DNA of 64,000 bases, from assembly GCF_000972385.1 (NCBI RefSeq), contig NZ_JXTE01000033.1, forward strand, positions 22,278-86,277, given 5' to 3'. The position numbers were made by a program, and so were the translations under genes. How positions within the stretch are numbered: the stretch's first letter is position 1; each line of letters opens with the position of its first letter. Source of the DNA: Streptomyces sp. WM6386 (GTDB lineage: Bacteria; Actinomycetota; Actinomycetes; Streptomycetales; Streptomycetaceae). Of the stretch, positions 39,587-48,787 are shown one piece after another. Below the pieces are notes generated by a model that saw nothing but the letters and a program-made list of their open reading frames with translations, made no database searches and was not told the DNA's origin.

Positions 39587-41257
39587 TCACTGCCGACGGA
39601 CTGCGCCGGGGAGGCGGAGACGCCGTACCACTGACCGCAGTTCCGTACTACGCGTGGGCGAACCGTCAGGAGGGACCGATGCGGGTGTGGATTCCGGAGG
39701 GTTGCGGTCGGCGGTCCAGAGGGCGAAACCGGTATCGCGGGGGCCGTGTGCCGTGTACGGCGGACTGTATGCGAAATCCTGGCGACCGTCGGCTGTCGGC
39801 GCCGACGGGCCGTCGATCGCGTAATCCGGCTGACCCTCGCCGACGTCGGCGAGGTCGCCGAAGATCCGTACCGGGTGCGTCTCGTCCCACGCCTCCCACC
39901 CCGGATCCCCGTCGACCGCGAACCGCACCCACGCCCCGTGCATCGCCTCGGCCAGTTCGTGCGGTGCCCCCTCCCCGGCGAGCTTGGCCGACTCTGGGCT
40001 GTCGCCCGTGTCGAAGACGAAGCCCAGTTCCAGGGCGTGGCAGGAGCCGAGGCCGGGGAGGTTGGAGGGCCAGGCGAACTCGTAGACGTACGCGGCATCG
40101 GGGCGGGCCTCGGCCAGGCGGTGCAGGGGGATGCGCAGCAGGTGGTCGGTGACCATCTGGCCGACGATCTCGGCGGTGCCGGCGTCGGGGTGCAGGAGGC
40201 GGTAGCCGCGCGGCACCTCGTGGCCGGCGTGGCAGCGGGCCATGGCGCCGGCCAGGGCGACGGCGCCGAGGCGGTCGACGCGTTCCAGGAGGCCGCCGGG
40301 GACCAGCCAGAGCCGGTACTCGTCGCGGGTCCAGCCGACCATCAGGTCGACGTCACGGGCCGCGTCGCCCTCGATCAGTGCCTCCAAGGGGTCACGGGGA
40401 ACGAGGTCGCCGTCGACGACGATGCCGAAGGCGGGGCCGCCGAGCACCGGGCTGCTGAGCCGGCCGACCTCGCCCTGGGTGCGCAGCAGCAGCTCGCGGT
40501 CGACCTCGGCGAAGGCGGCCGCGGTGGCGGGGATCTTCAGCCGGGCGGCCATCCGGCGCACCATCCGCCGTACCTTGTCGCGGTCGGCGGCCTCGGGCGG
40601 CCCGCTCTGCAGGATCGCGCGCCGCACCAGGCCCTGTGCCTGCGGTGCGGCGAGCAGGGCGCCGGTGCTGATGGCGCCCGCGGACTGGCCCGCGAGGGTG
40701 ATGCGGGCGGGGTCGCCGCCGAAGGCCTCGATCGACCGGTGCACCCACTCCAGTGCGGCGAGCTGGTCGCGCAGGCCCGGGTTGGCGGGGGCGTCCGGGA
40801 ACAGGCCGTAGCCCTCGACTCCCAGCCGGTAGTTGACGGAGACGAAGACGACGCCGTCACGGGCGAAGCCATGCCCGTCGTACACCGGCACGGCGGAGGA
40901 TCCCCTGGTCAGGGCACCTCCGTGCAGCCAGACCAGGACCGGGAGCCGGGCCCCGCGGCCCGGCTCCGGTGTCCATACGTTGAGGTTGAGACAGTCGTCG
41001 CCGGGCACGAACGGGTCGGAAAGGTACTGCGCGAAGGCTTCGGAGTACGGCGGTTTCGGCGCCGTGGGCCCGAAGGCCCCCGCGTGCCGCACGCCCTCCC
41101 ACGGCTCGGGCGGGAGGGGCGGCCGGAACCTTCGGGGGCCGAAGGGGGGTGCCGCGTAGGGGATGCCCCGGAACACCGCGATCCCGTTCTCATGACGGCC
41201 GCGTACGGCTCCGTAGGGCGTGCTCACCACGGGATCCTTCTGGACTGCTGCCGTCAT
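39587..41257 (-). CDS. carboxylesterase, type B
   Basis: 556 residues, alpha/beta hydrolase of the COesterase family. Ser192 in the elbow AGQSAGAIS, oxyanion WLHGGA, start GAVRGRHENGIAVFRGIPYA and the DCLNLNVWTP disulfide-region motif; the catalytic His is likely in SCHALELGFVF. No signal peptide. Family members hydrolyse carboxylic esters; the natural substrate is unknown. The last 90 residues after HPVRIF are abnormal: typical proteins end within about 30 residues, here an Asp/Ser/Pro-rich stretch (DGPSAPTADGRQDFAYSPP) and a basic tail follow. A GACTGTATGC site lies in it (39763). ATG 41257 follows AGGAGG. Confidence 0.83.
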   Translation of the reverse strand: MTAAVQKDPVVSTPYGAVRGRHENGIAVFRGIPYAAPPFGPRRFRPPLPPEPWEGVRHAGAFGPTAPKPPYSEAFAQYLSDPFVPGDDCLNLNVWTPEPGRGARLPVLVWLHGGALTRGSSAVPVYDGHGFARDGVVFVSVNYRLGVEGYGLFPDAPANPGLRDQLAALEWVHRSIEAFGGDPARITLAGQSAGAISTGALLAAPQAQGLVRRAILQSGPPEAADRDKVRRMVRRMAARLKIPATAAAFAEVDRELLLRTQGEVGRLSSPVLGGPAFGIVVDGDLVPRDPLEALIEGDAARDVDLMVGWTRDEYRLWLVPGGLLERVDRLGAVALAGAMARCHAGHEVPRGYRLLHPDAGTAEIVGQMVTDHLLRIPLHRLAEARPDAAYVYEFAWPSNLPGLGSCHALELGFVFDTGDSPESAKLAGEGAPHELAEAMHGAWVRFAVDGDPGWEAWDETHPVRIFGDLADVGEGQPDYAIDGPSAPTADGRQDFAYSPPYTAHGPRDTGFALWTADRNPPESTPASVPPDGSPTRSTELRSVVRRLRLPGAVRRQ

Positions 41258-41452
41258 TCGACCACCAGCCTCCTCGCCGCGCTCGTGCACCGGTAACAAC
41301 AGAGCACCACATCACGGCGCGCTATTCCGGCGCACGAGGCGGTCTGGAGGCTGTTCGGGGTACATCGCATACAGTCCGCTAGCGTCTGTACACGCTGTGT
41401 GGTGTGTGGCACGCGGTGTGCGGTGTGCCGTATGTCCAGACGGTGCTGCGTG
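41258..41452. other. spacer with GT-rich tract and GCATACAGTC site
   Basis: Between two minus-strand genes. Bases 41393-41430 are a simple GTG/TGTG-rich tract with imperfect repeats; 41367-41376 is GCATACAGTC. On the minus strand TGTACA, 15-16 bases, then TATGCG could form a weak promoter for the esterase gene. Confidence 0.4.
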
Positions 41453-42700
41453 CTACTTCGCGTACATCAGCGTGCCGAAGCCGAGCTGGTCGAAGCCGCC
41501 GCTGGTGGAGCCGTAGTCTCCGCCGCCGCCCTCGGGGGCGTTGGCGTGGTAGAACGCCGAGATGTACTTGTCGTCGAGGTTCAGGCGCCGGTTGTAGTGG
41601 AAGTGGAGCATCGCCCAGACGGGGCGGATCTGGCCGCGGGAGGCGGAGGAGATCACCGTCTGGGAGGACTGGGAGCAGTTCTGGCCGGTGCCCCAGGTGT
41701 AGGTGGTGAAGGGGACGTCGTTGCCGAGGTTGTACTTCGCGACATACTGGGCGCCCTTCATGAAGCGGCGGCTGTCGTACGAGTAGAGGTCGCCGCCCTG
41801 GTTCCAGGCCATCTCGCAGATGGCGCCCATCTGGCCCATGCCCATGACGGTGTGCCCCTGGTCGCGGCCGGCCTCCTGCCACTGGCCCAGCGCATAGCCG
41901 TCGGAGTCGGTGTACAGGTACGGCACCGCGTGTGCGAGGGAGCCGTTGCCGGCACCGGACTTGAAGTACGTGACCGCCTGGTCGTACTTGGCGCCGTCCT
42001 CGTTGAGGATGCCGATGGCCAGGACGGAGGCCGTGTTGCACAGGTCCCAGTTGGCCCAGTAGTTGGTGATGCAGGCGTCGTTGTGGTTGGTCAGGAAGCT
42101 GTTGTTCATCGGGTAGAAGACGCGCGCCGTCATCTCCTGGGCGGCGGCGAGGTCGAACCCGTCGTAGTCCCGCATGAGTTCGCAGGCGTTGGCGAACTGC
42201 CAGCCGTAGAGTCCGGCCGCGAGGAAGCGGTCGGCGTTGCCGCCGATCGAGGTGAGCGTGGTGGACCACGCGTTGAGGATGCGGGCGGCGCAGACCGCGT
42301 TGGCCTCGGTGCCGCCGACCCGCCAGCGCAGGGCGTTCTGGTAGGCGGCGGCGATGTCGTTGTAGAGGAGGCCGTAGTTCTCGCCGGTGCCGCCGCGGAT
42401 GACGGTGGCGGTGGCCCGGTTGGTCCAGGTGGACTGGGAGTGGGAGTTGGCGACCAGTTTGTTCCAGCCGGACAGCCAGGGGTCGGTGCCGGCGGCGACC
42501 CTGACCTTGGCGCGGTTGATGTCGCCGGCGTTGTGCAGCATGCCGGGGTGGGTCCAGGTCGCCGGGGCCGCGTCCGCCGTGGTGGCGTCGGACGCGGTAC
42601 CCAGGGCGACGGCCACGGTGAGGCCGCCGGCGGTCTTCAGCAGACCGCGACGGCTCAACTCACCGGTGTGGAGGTGCTGGTGGGGGGAAGTGCGGCTCAT
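41453..42700 (-). CDS. secreted alginate-lyase-like toroid protein A (PF05426)
   Basis: 415 residues with a Tat signal (LSRRGLLKTAGGLTVAVALG). Single (alpha/alpha) toroid domain. Conserved strings shared with its neighbour include TWTHPGMLHNAGD, AYQNALRW, NYWANWDLCNTASVLAIGILNE and QEAGRDQGHTVMGMGQ, with His283 in RDQGH a likely catalytic or substrate-binding residue. PF05426 contains PL5 alginate lyases and other uronate lyases; in this pectin locus the substrate is more likely a plant uronide than alginate. Tandem with the larger paralogue at 42728 (27 bases apart), so probably one transcript. Confidence 0.8.
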   Translation of the reverse strand: MSRTSPHQHLHTGELSRRGLLKTAGGLTVAVALGTASDATTADAAPATWTHPGMLHNAGDINRAKVRVAAGTDPWLSGWNKLVANSHSQSTWTNRATATVIRGGTGENYGLLYNDIAAAYQNALRWRVGGTEANAVCAARILNAWSTTLTSIGGNADRFLAAGLYGWQFANACELMRDYDGFDLAAAQEMTARVFYPMNNSFLTNHNDACITNYWANWDLCNTASVLAIGILNEDGAKYDQAVTYFKSGAGNGSLAHAVPYLYTDSDGYALGQWQEAGRDQGHTVMGMGQMGAICEMAWNQGGDLYSYDSRRFMKGAQYVAKYNLGNDVPFTTYTWGTGQNCSQSSQTVISSASRGQIRPVWAMLHFHYNRRLNLDDKYISAFYHANAPEGGGGDYGSTSGGFDQLGFGTLMYAK

Positions 42701-42727
42701 CGTGGTGAATCTCCAATCCGTGGGGGA

Positions 42728-45700
42728 TCAGTCGGTGGTGATACTCACCTCTTCGAACTCGGTGGTGCAGCGGGCCAGGGGGTCACGCGAGCAGACCACG
42801 AGGCCCACGTAATAGGGGGCGTCACCGAACCCGGGGATCTCGCCGGTGGCGAGGGTGGTCCAGGTGGCGCCGTCATCGGTGGACAGGGCTGCGGTGAAGG
42901 CGGTCCCGACGCGCTTCAGCCGCAACAGGGAGGGCAGGGTGGCGGTGCCGCTGCCCGTGAAGGCCGATTTTCCGGCCACGGTCGTGCGCAGCATGAGCTG
43001 CGCGGCGGTTCCGCCGGTGACGATCGCTCCGGCGGCCTGGTCGAACGGCGACAGTGACTTGGCCATCAGCAGGCCGACCCGGTCGGCACTCGCGCCCGTG
43101 CGGGAGACGAGCCGGGCGGTGATCTCGCAGTCGCCGGTGACGGGCCGTCGCACGAACTGGCCTGTCATTCCTTGGTTGTTGGCGGTCAGGTCGACGCCCG
43201 CACCGCGCAGGGTGAAGGTGCCGTCGGTGTACGAGGTGCTGCCCGGGGTGCGGATGGCGACCACGCCGAGGGTGCCGAAGGCGCGGTCGTCGAGCACGGG
43301 GTCGCCGAGGTCGCCGTACGTCCACGGGTCGGGCGGGGGTGTGCCGACGGTGAGCGTGAGCGTGCCGGTGCCGTCGCCGGTCGCGTTGCCGGCGGTGGTG
43401 GTGACCTTGAACTCGCCGGTCTCAGTGGGTGTTCCGGAGATCAGGCCGGTGCGCTTGTCGAGGCGGAGTCCGTCGGGCAGTGCGTCCGCGGTGAACCGTA
43501 CGGGCTCGTGCGAGCCGCGCAGCAGATACCGGAAGCCGTCGCCCTGGTTGGCGAACGCGGTGGTGGCGGAGGTGAGTTGGGGTGTGATCGGGGTCGGCAT
43601 CTGGGCGGCGGCAGCGTCCGAGAGCGGTCCTCGGCCGCCGCAGCTCGTCTTCGCGACGACGTAGTGGTACGTCGTCCCGGGTGTGCCCGTGGCGTCGGAG
43701 TACCGTATGCGGGCGCCGAAGCCGACCGGGCCGACGCCGGTGGCGATGGTCTCGTAGGGGCCGTCGGCGCTCGTGGCGCGCAGCACCTTGTAGCGGGCGG
43801 AGAGGTCGGGGTCGGTCCAGGCCAGCTGTACGGCGTCCGCGGCGGAAGCGGCCTTGAGTCCGGTGGCGGTACGGGCCGGGCGGGGCGCGGACCACACCTC
43901 ACCGGTCTTCGCGGCGACGACGCTGACGTTGTCGAAGGCACCGGTGCCGGTCTCGGCGTACTCCTCGTCGACGCCGAGGCAGGAGGTGAGGACCAGGCCC
44001 GCGTAGGCGGTGTGCCCCAACTCGACCTCGGTGGAGCCGACTTCGGTCCAGCGGATGCCGTCCGGTGAGATGGCGCCGGTGCAGCGGCGGCCCCTGCGGG
44101 TCACCCGCACCCAGTAGGGGGCCCGCATCCGGTAGCCGTCGCCCGCGCCCTCGACGTACGGCGCTTCGAGCGGGGTCGCCGACTCGGGGAGGGCGCCGAG
44201 GTTGGAGATCGGGAAGGCGGCGGCTTCGGTGATCGCTTGCTGCTGGGTGGGCGGGACGGGGGTGCTGCCGGTGCCGGACACGTCGGCCCCGGTGTCCGGC
44301 CGCACTGAGAACACCCCGCTCCAGGTGTGCAGCGGCAGTCCCTGGATCATCATCGAGACGTGCGCGGCACCCGCGTCGAGGGAGTCGCGCAGGGTGACTC
44401 CGATCTTCGAGTACTGCGAGCTGAGCGGAAACACGATCCGCGCGGTGACCGTGCCGTCCCCCGGCAGGGGCAACTGGACCAGGCGGTAGGCGTCGGCGGT
44501 GCCGGCCGCCTCCAGCACGAACCGCTCGCCGTCGAAGGTCGCGGAGCCGGGGATCTTCACCTCGCCGATGTCCTGGGTGGTCCAGGGTTCGGGGAGGTCG
44601 GCTGAGGCGGCGGCGAGGCTTGATTCGGGGCTGGTTCCCTGGGAGTTGGTGGCGGTGACCCGGTAGTAGTAAGGGCGCCCGCCGCGTGTGTCGTCGTCCG
44701 TGTACGTGGTGCCGTCGACGGTGGGCGCGATCTCCTCGTACGGCCCCTCGGGCTTGGTGGCCCGGTGGACGCTGTACGTGCCCGCCCACGCGGACGGCAG
44801 CCACGCGACCGTGACCTTCTTGCCGCCGCCCACCGCTGTGACCCCGGCGGGGGCCGTCGGTACGGTCGGTGAGGGGGCCTGCGTGCGGGCGTAGGCGAAG
44901 GTGCCGAAGCTGGGCAGGTCGTCGTTGCTGCCCTCGACGGCGCGCGCGCCGCCGGTGCCGCGGAAGACGGCCGCCCTGGTGTACGGGGTGTCGAGGCCGC
45001 GGACGCCGGCGTAGTGGGCGTAGTACATCTCGTAGATCGGCGGCAGGGTGCCGCGCGAGATGGCCGAGACCGTCTTCTTGATGTACTTGCCGGTGCGGTC
45101 GAGGTCGGGGGTGAAGGGGACGTCGCCGCCGAGGTTGTACGCGGCCGCGTACTCGGCGGCTGCGAGGATGCGGTTTCCGTCGTACCCCCACAGGTCGACG
45201 CCCTGGTTCCAGGCGACCTGCGCGGCGTCGCCCAGCAGGCCGACGGCGAGCTGCTCGTGGCCCTGGTCGCGGCCGGACTCCTGGCCCTGGCCTGCCGCGG
45301 TGACGACACGGCCCAGGACGCTGCCGTTTCCGGCCCCGGCCCCGGCGAACCGCAGCGCGTCCTCGAAGAGCGTGCGCTCCTCGCAGAACACGCCGATGGC
45401 CAGGATGGACTGAACGGACGTCAGGTCCCAGTTGCCGTTGGCGTACAGCATGTAACCGGATACGGCCGGATACCAGACGTTCAGGAAGGACTGCTCGCAG
45501 CGGGCGATGTCGGCGTCGGTCCAGCCGTCGTAGTCGCTGTGCCGCAGCAGCTCGGCAGCGTTGACGAACTTGAAGGCCTGCAGACCCGCGCCGAGCGGGC
45601 CGTCGGCGCCGGTGACCATGGTCAGGGAGGCCGACCAGGCGTTGATGATGTCGCGTGCCTTGTCGGCGTGGGCGCGGTTGCCGGTGACGCACCACATGAG

Positions 45701-46066
45701 GGCGTTCTGGTAGGCGGCGGCCGAGTCGGCGACGGCCTGGTTCTGGAAGTTGGTGGGACCGCGCCCCCAGGAGGTGATCTGGCCGGTGTTCTGGATCGTG
45801 TACGTCGGCTTCGAACGGGCGTGGGCCGCGAACGTCAGGTAACCGTCGTAGACCGGCGATTGCCGGTCGGCGACCGCGGCCTTCATCCGGGCGAGGTCGG
45901 CGGCGCTGTGGAGCAGTCCGGGGTGGGTGAAGGCGCGGGGCGAGCTGTCGTCGTCCTGGGCCCACGCCGCCGCGGAGGCGGACAGCAGCCCGCCTCCGGC
46001 CGCGACCACGAGACCCGCCGCGCCGAGGAAGTTCCGTCGGCTGAGAGGAAACACGGGTGACTCCAT
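42728..46066 (-). CDS. secreted multidomain protein with alginate-lyase-like domain B
   Basis: 1,112 residues, Tat signal (LSRRNFLGAAGLVVAAGGG). Order: PF05426 toroid (about 45-395; FTHPGLLHSAADL, NGNWDLTSVQSILAIGVF, His270 in RDQGHEQLAVG), fibronectin type III (about 405-490; APAGVTAVGGGKKVTVAWL), a concanavalin-like sheet domain (about 495-720), a second FN3 (about 730-815), a putative-Ig/cadherin-like domain (about 820-910; PDGLRLDKRTGLISGTPTE) and a second concanavalin-like domain (about 915-1112). The accessory modules point to binding of insoluble polysaccharide. Paralogue of protein A; GH28-like gene 20 bases upstream on the same strand. Confidence 0.8.
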   Translation of the reverse strand: MESPVFPLSRRNFLGAAGLVVAAGGGLLSASAAAWAQDDDSSPRAFTHPGLLHSAADLARMKAAVADRQSPVYDGYLTFAAHARSKPTYTIQNTGQITSWGRGPTNFQNQAVADSAAAYQNALMWCVTGNRAHADKARDIINAWSASLTMVTGADGPLGAGLQAFKFVNAAELLRHSDYDGWTDADIARCEQSFLNVWYPAVSGYMLYANGNWDLTSVQSILAIGVFCEERTLFEDALRFAGAGAGNGSVLGRVVTAAGQGQESGRDQGHEQLAVGLLGDAAQVAWNQGVDLWGYDGNRILAAAEYAAAYNLGGDVPFTPDLDRTGKYIKKTVSAISRGTLPPIYEMYYAHYAGVRGLDTPYTRAAVFRGTGGARAVEGSNDDLPSFGTFAYARTQAPSPTVPTAPAGVTAVGGGKKVTVAWLPSAWAGTYSVHRATKPEGPYEEIAPTVDGTTYTDDDTRGGRPYYYRVTATNSQGTSPESSLAAASADLPEPWTTQDIGEVKIPGSATFDGERFVLEAAGTADAYRLVQLPLPGDGTVTARIVFPLSSQYSKIGVTLRDSLDAGAAHVSMMIQGLPLHTWSGVFSVRPDTGADVSGTGSTPVPPTQQQAITEAAAFPISNLGALPESATPLEAPYVEGAGDGYRMRAPYWVRVTRRGRRCTGAISPDGIRWTEVGSTEVELGHTAYAGLVLTSCLGVDEEYAETGTGAFDNVSVVAAKTGEVWSAPRPARTATGLKAASAADAVQLAWTDPDLSARYKVLRATSADGPYETIATGVGPVGFGARIRYSDATGTPGTTYHYVVAKTSCGGRGPLSDAAAAQMPTPITPQLTSATTAFANQGDGFRYLLRGSHEPVRFTADALPDGLRLDKRTGLISGTPTETGEFKVTTTAGNATGDGTGTLTLTVGTPPPDPWTYGDLGDPVLDDRAFGTLGVVAIRTPGSTSYTDGTFTLRGAGVDLTANNQGMTGQFVRRPVTGDCEITARLVSRTGASADRVGLLMAKSLSPFDQAAGAIVTGGTAAQLMLRTTVAGKSAFTGSGTATLPSLLRLKRVGTAFTAALSTDDGATWTTLATGEIPGFGDAPYYVGLVVCSRDPLARCTTEFEEVSITTD

Positions 46067-46085
46067 GATGGTTCTCAGTGCCCCG

Positions 46086-47870
46086 TCACGCGTGCTCGAC
46101 GGTGAACGTGACGGTCTGCGTCGCGGTGCCCACGCTGTTGGTGGCCGAGACCGTGGTGGTGAAGCTGCCGACGTTGTCCCGCATGGTCCCGGAGATCAGA
46201 CCGGTGGCGGTGTCGATGTCCAGCCCCTTCGGCAGGCCCTCGGCGGCGAACGAGGTCGGCAGGGCGCCGGCCGTGATCAGGTAGTTGAAGATCTGGTTCT
46301 TGGTGCCGGTGGCCTTGTCCGGGCTGGTGATGGCGGGCTGGTCGGTGGAGGTGGCCTCGGTGGCGTTCAGGAACCGGGGGCTGATCACGTGCTCGTTGGC
46401 GTACGCCGGCATCATGTCGGTGAACTTGTACCAGCCGGGCTTCTTCATCCCGTTGCCGATCATCTTGCCGTTGATGACGAGGTTCTGGAACGTCACGTTC
46501 TTGATGGCGTGGTCCGCGTCGTAGCCGACCATGATCGACGGGTTGGCGTGAGTGCCGGTGTAGGTCATGTTGCGGATGAACACGCCGTCGATGCCCCGGC
46601 CGACGGAGGTGTTGTACGACTTGTTGTACATGACCCGCATGTTGATCAGCTGGCCCCAGCGGAAGTCCTCCACCCGGATGTCCTGGGCGCGGACGTTGCT
46701 GAGCAGGTTGCTGTCACCCGGGTTGAGCGCGATGCAGCCCTGGTAGTCCATCTGCGGTTCGCGGTGGTCGAGGATGTCGATGTCGCTGAAGACGAGGTTC
46801 TCGATCGTCTCCGGCTTGTCGGTGTTGCCGTGCGTGCCGACGTTGATCGGGTGCGCGACGTCCGCCCAGAGGGTGGAGTTGCGGACGGTGATGTTGCGGC
46901 AGTCGCCGTAGTAGTCCCAGCGGTGGGCGTAGATGGCGATGCAGTCGTCGGAGTTGCGCATCCAGACGCCCTCGATGAGGACGTCCTCGCTGGAGAAGAC
47001 GTCGATGCCGTCGCCCCACTGGCCGTGGCTGTAGGAGTGCAGGTTGCGAACGGTGACCTGCTTGGACTGGCCGACGGTGACCGAGTAGCCGCTGCTCGGG
47101 TTGAGCACCATGATGCCGTCGATCTCGATGTTCCTGGAGTAGTTCACCAGGATGCCGTTCTGCGAGTTGTAGAGCACACCGCGGCCGATCAGCCGGGCGT
47201 TCTCGACGCTCGCGAACTCCACTCGCGAGGTCAGCACGGCGCCGCCGGCCAGGTAGAGCGTCTTGCCGCTGGGCACCTGGATCACGTTGTCGGTGGTCTT
47301 GTGCAGGCCGGGGCCGAAGTAGATGACGTCGGGGTCGTCAGGGTCGGGGACGTGGGTCTCGATCGGGTTGGCGTGCAGCTGGAGGTTGTTGAAGATCTCG
47401 CCGTCGATCTCGATGGAGAGGTTGCGCGGCTGGGCGAGGGTGAAAGTCACCGTGTTGCCGTCCACCGTGAACTGGGTGTCGTACGACAGCGGGCGGATCC
47501 TCGCCGTGCCGATGGCGCCCTTGGCGGAGGTGACGGCGACCTCGACGGTGCCCTTGAAGTCGAAGGTGGCCACGGAGGAGTTGAAGACGGGGCCGCTGCC
47601 CGTGTTCGCGTCGATCTGCTTCGCCCGGGCACGGTAGACGGGCACCGTCTGCCAGTCGCCGCCCGGCGTACGGGCCTTGACGGAGAAGGCCGAGTTGGTC
47701 GGGATCCCGCTCGGGATCGGGTACACCACCAGCTTGTCGGCGGAAGCGGCGGTGTCGTCCGCTCTCGCGGTGCCGGCCGTGGCTCCGATCAGCGAGTACG
47801 CGGCGGCGGTGGCACCGGCTGCCTGGAGGAGGGTGCGCCGGGACAGGCCGGTGCTCTGGGTGTCGCTCAT
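46086..47870 (-). CDS. secreted GH28-like parallel beta-helix hydrolase
   Basis: 594 residues, Tat signal (LSRRTLLQAAGATAAAYSLIG). Residues about 35-190 are beta-sandwich; about 190-510 is a right-handed beta-helix with the pectinase-type core GDGIDVFSSEDVLIEG, NSDDCIAIYAHRWD and AHPINVGTHGN; the Asp residues of GDGID and SDDC are the likely catalytic acids. About 520-594 is a putative-Ig domain (GLPKGLDIDTATGLISGT). The helix resembles GH28/GH49-type enzymes, so galacturonan, rhamnogalacturonan or another glycan may be cut. Transporter genes 47915-51128 follow upstream on the same strand, so it may be the fourth gene of that operon. Confidence 0.78.
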   Translation of the reverse strand: MSDTQSTGLSRRTLLQAAGATAAAYSLIGATAGTARADDTAASADKLVVYPIPSGIPTNSAFSVKARTPGGDWQTVPVYRARAKQIDANTGSGPVFNSSVATFDFKGTVEVAVTSAKGAIGTARIRPLSYDTQFTVDGNTVTFTLAQPRNLSIEIDGEIFNNLQLHANPIETHVPDPDDPDVIYFGPGLHKTTDNVIQVPSGKTLYLAGGAVLTSRVEFASVENARLIGRGVLYNSQNGILVNYSRNIEIDGIMVLNPSSGYSVTVGQSKQVTVRNLHSYSHGQWGDGIDVFSSEDVLIEGVWMRNSDDCIAIYAHRWDYYGDCRNITVRNSTLWADVAHPINVGTHGNTDKPETIENLVFSDIDILDHREPQMDYQGCIALNPGDSNLLSNVRAQDIRVEDFRWGQLINMRVMYNKSYNTSVGRGIDGVFIRNMTYTGTHANPSIMVGYDADHAIKNVTFQNLVINGKMIGNGMKKPGWYKFTDMMPAYANEHVISPRFLNATEATSTDQPAITSPDKATGTKNQIFNYLITAGALPTSFAAEGLPKGLDIDTATGLISGTMRDNVGSFTTTVSATNSVGTATQTVTFTVEHA

Positions 47871-47914
47871 GGAGAAGTTCCTTCAGCAAAAGGGGAGATG
47901 AGAGATACGGAAGG

Positions 47915-48787
47915 TCACTTGAGGCCGCTGGTGGACATCCCGGCGACGAATCCGCGCTGGGCGATGAGGAAGATCAGCAGGATCGGGACGACGTACATCA
48001 CCGAGGCCGCGGCCTGCAGTTCGGGGACGGGTGTGCCGCCCTCGTTGACATAGGCGGTCATCACGGCGACGGCGAGCGTGGTGCGGTCGGTGGACAGCAG
48101 CAGCTGCGGGGCGATGTAGTCGCCCCAGGTCCAGGTGAAGGCGATGATGAAACTCGCGGACAGCACGGGCCAGGACTGTGGCAGGAAGATCCGCCAGAAG
48201 ATCGAGGTGTAGCCGCAGCCGTCGACGATCGCGGCCTCCTCCAGTTCGCGGGGCATGCCCGCGAAGAACTGCCGGAAGAGGAAGACCAGATACGGCGCCG
48301 CGGACAGGCCCCACAGCACCCACGGCCAGTAGGTGTCGACCATGCCGAGCTTGGCGAAGATCAGGTAGGTGGGCAGCAGGGTGACCATCTGCGGCATCAT
48401 CATCGAGCCGAGCAGCACACCGAACAGCACCTTCTTGCCGGGCGCGTCCAGCCGGGCGAAGCCGAAGCCGACCCAGGCCGAGCTGAGAGTGACGAGCGTT
48501 GCGTAGAGAAAGGCGATGATCAGGGAATTGCGGGCGTAGCCGAGGAAGTCGATCTGGTCGAAGGCGTCGGCGAAGTTGTGCCACTGGAAGGCGTCGGGCA
48601 GCCAGTGCACGGGAGAGGCGGCCAACTCCCCTTGTGTCTTGAGTCCGGAGAGGATCAGCCAGCCGAACGGGCCGAGGAACAGTCCGGTGACGGAGACGAG
48701 CACGGTGTAGAGGGCGAGGCGTTTGGCACGCACGCGTACGCGCACGCCGGCCATCGGCGACTTGGGCGGCAGGCTGGTCGCGGTCAC
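47915..48787 (-). CDS. sugar ABC transporter permease, MalG type (transporter 2)
   Basis: 290 residues, GTG start overlapping the stop of the preceding permease by four bases. Six membrane helices; EAA loop EEAAIVDGCGYTSIFWRI near residue 190. Forms the channel with the product of 48784-49782. It ends 45 bases before the GH28-like gene, so the operon appears to be binding protein, permease, permease, GH28-like and two toroid proteins, all coded on the minus strand. Confidence 0.9.
   Translation of the reverse strand: MTATSLPPKSPMAGVRVRVRAKRLALYTVLVSVTGLFLGPFGWLILSGLKTQGELAASPVHWLPDAFQWHNFADAFDQIDFLGYARNSLIIAFLYATLVTLSSAWVGFGFARLDAPGKKVLFGVLLGSMMMPQMVTLLPTYLIFAKLGMVDTYWPWVLWGLSAAPYLVFLFRQFFAGMPRELEEAAIVDGCGYTSIFWRIFLPQSWPVLSASFIIAFTWTWGDYIAPQLLLSTDRTTLAVAVMTAYVNEGGTPVPELQAAASVMYVVPILLIFLIAQRGFVAGMSTSGLK

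Noticed and set aside
41453..46066. Alginate-degradation locus
   Set aside because: Apart from the PF05426 domain nothing supports alginate use, whereas many neighbours are pectin enzymes.
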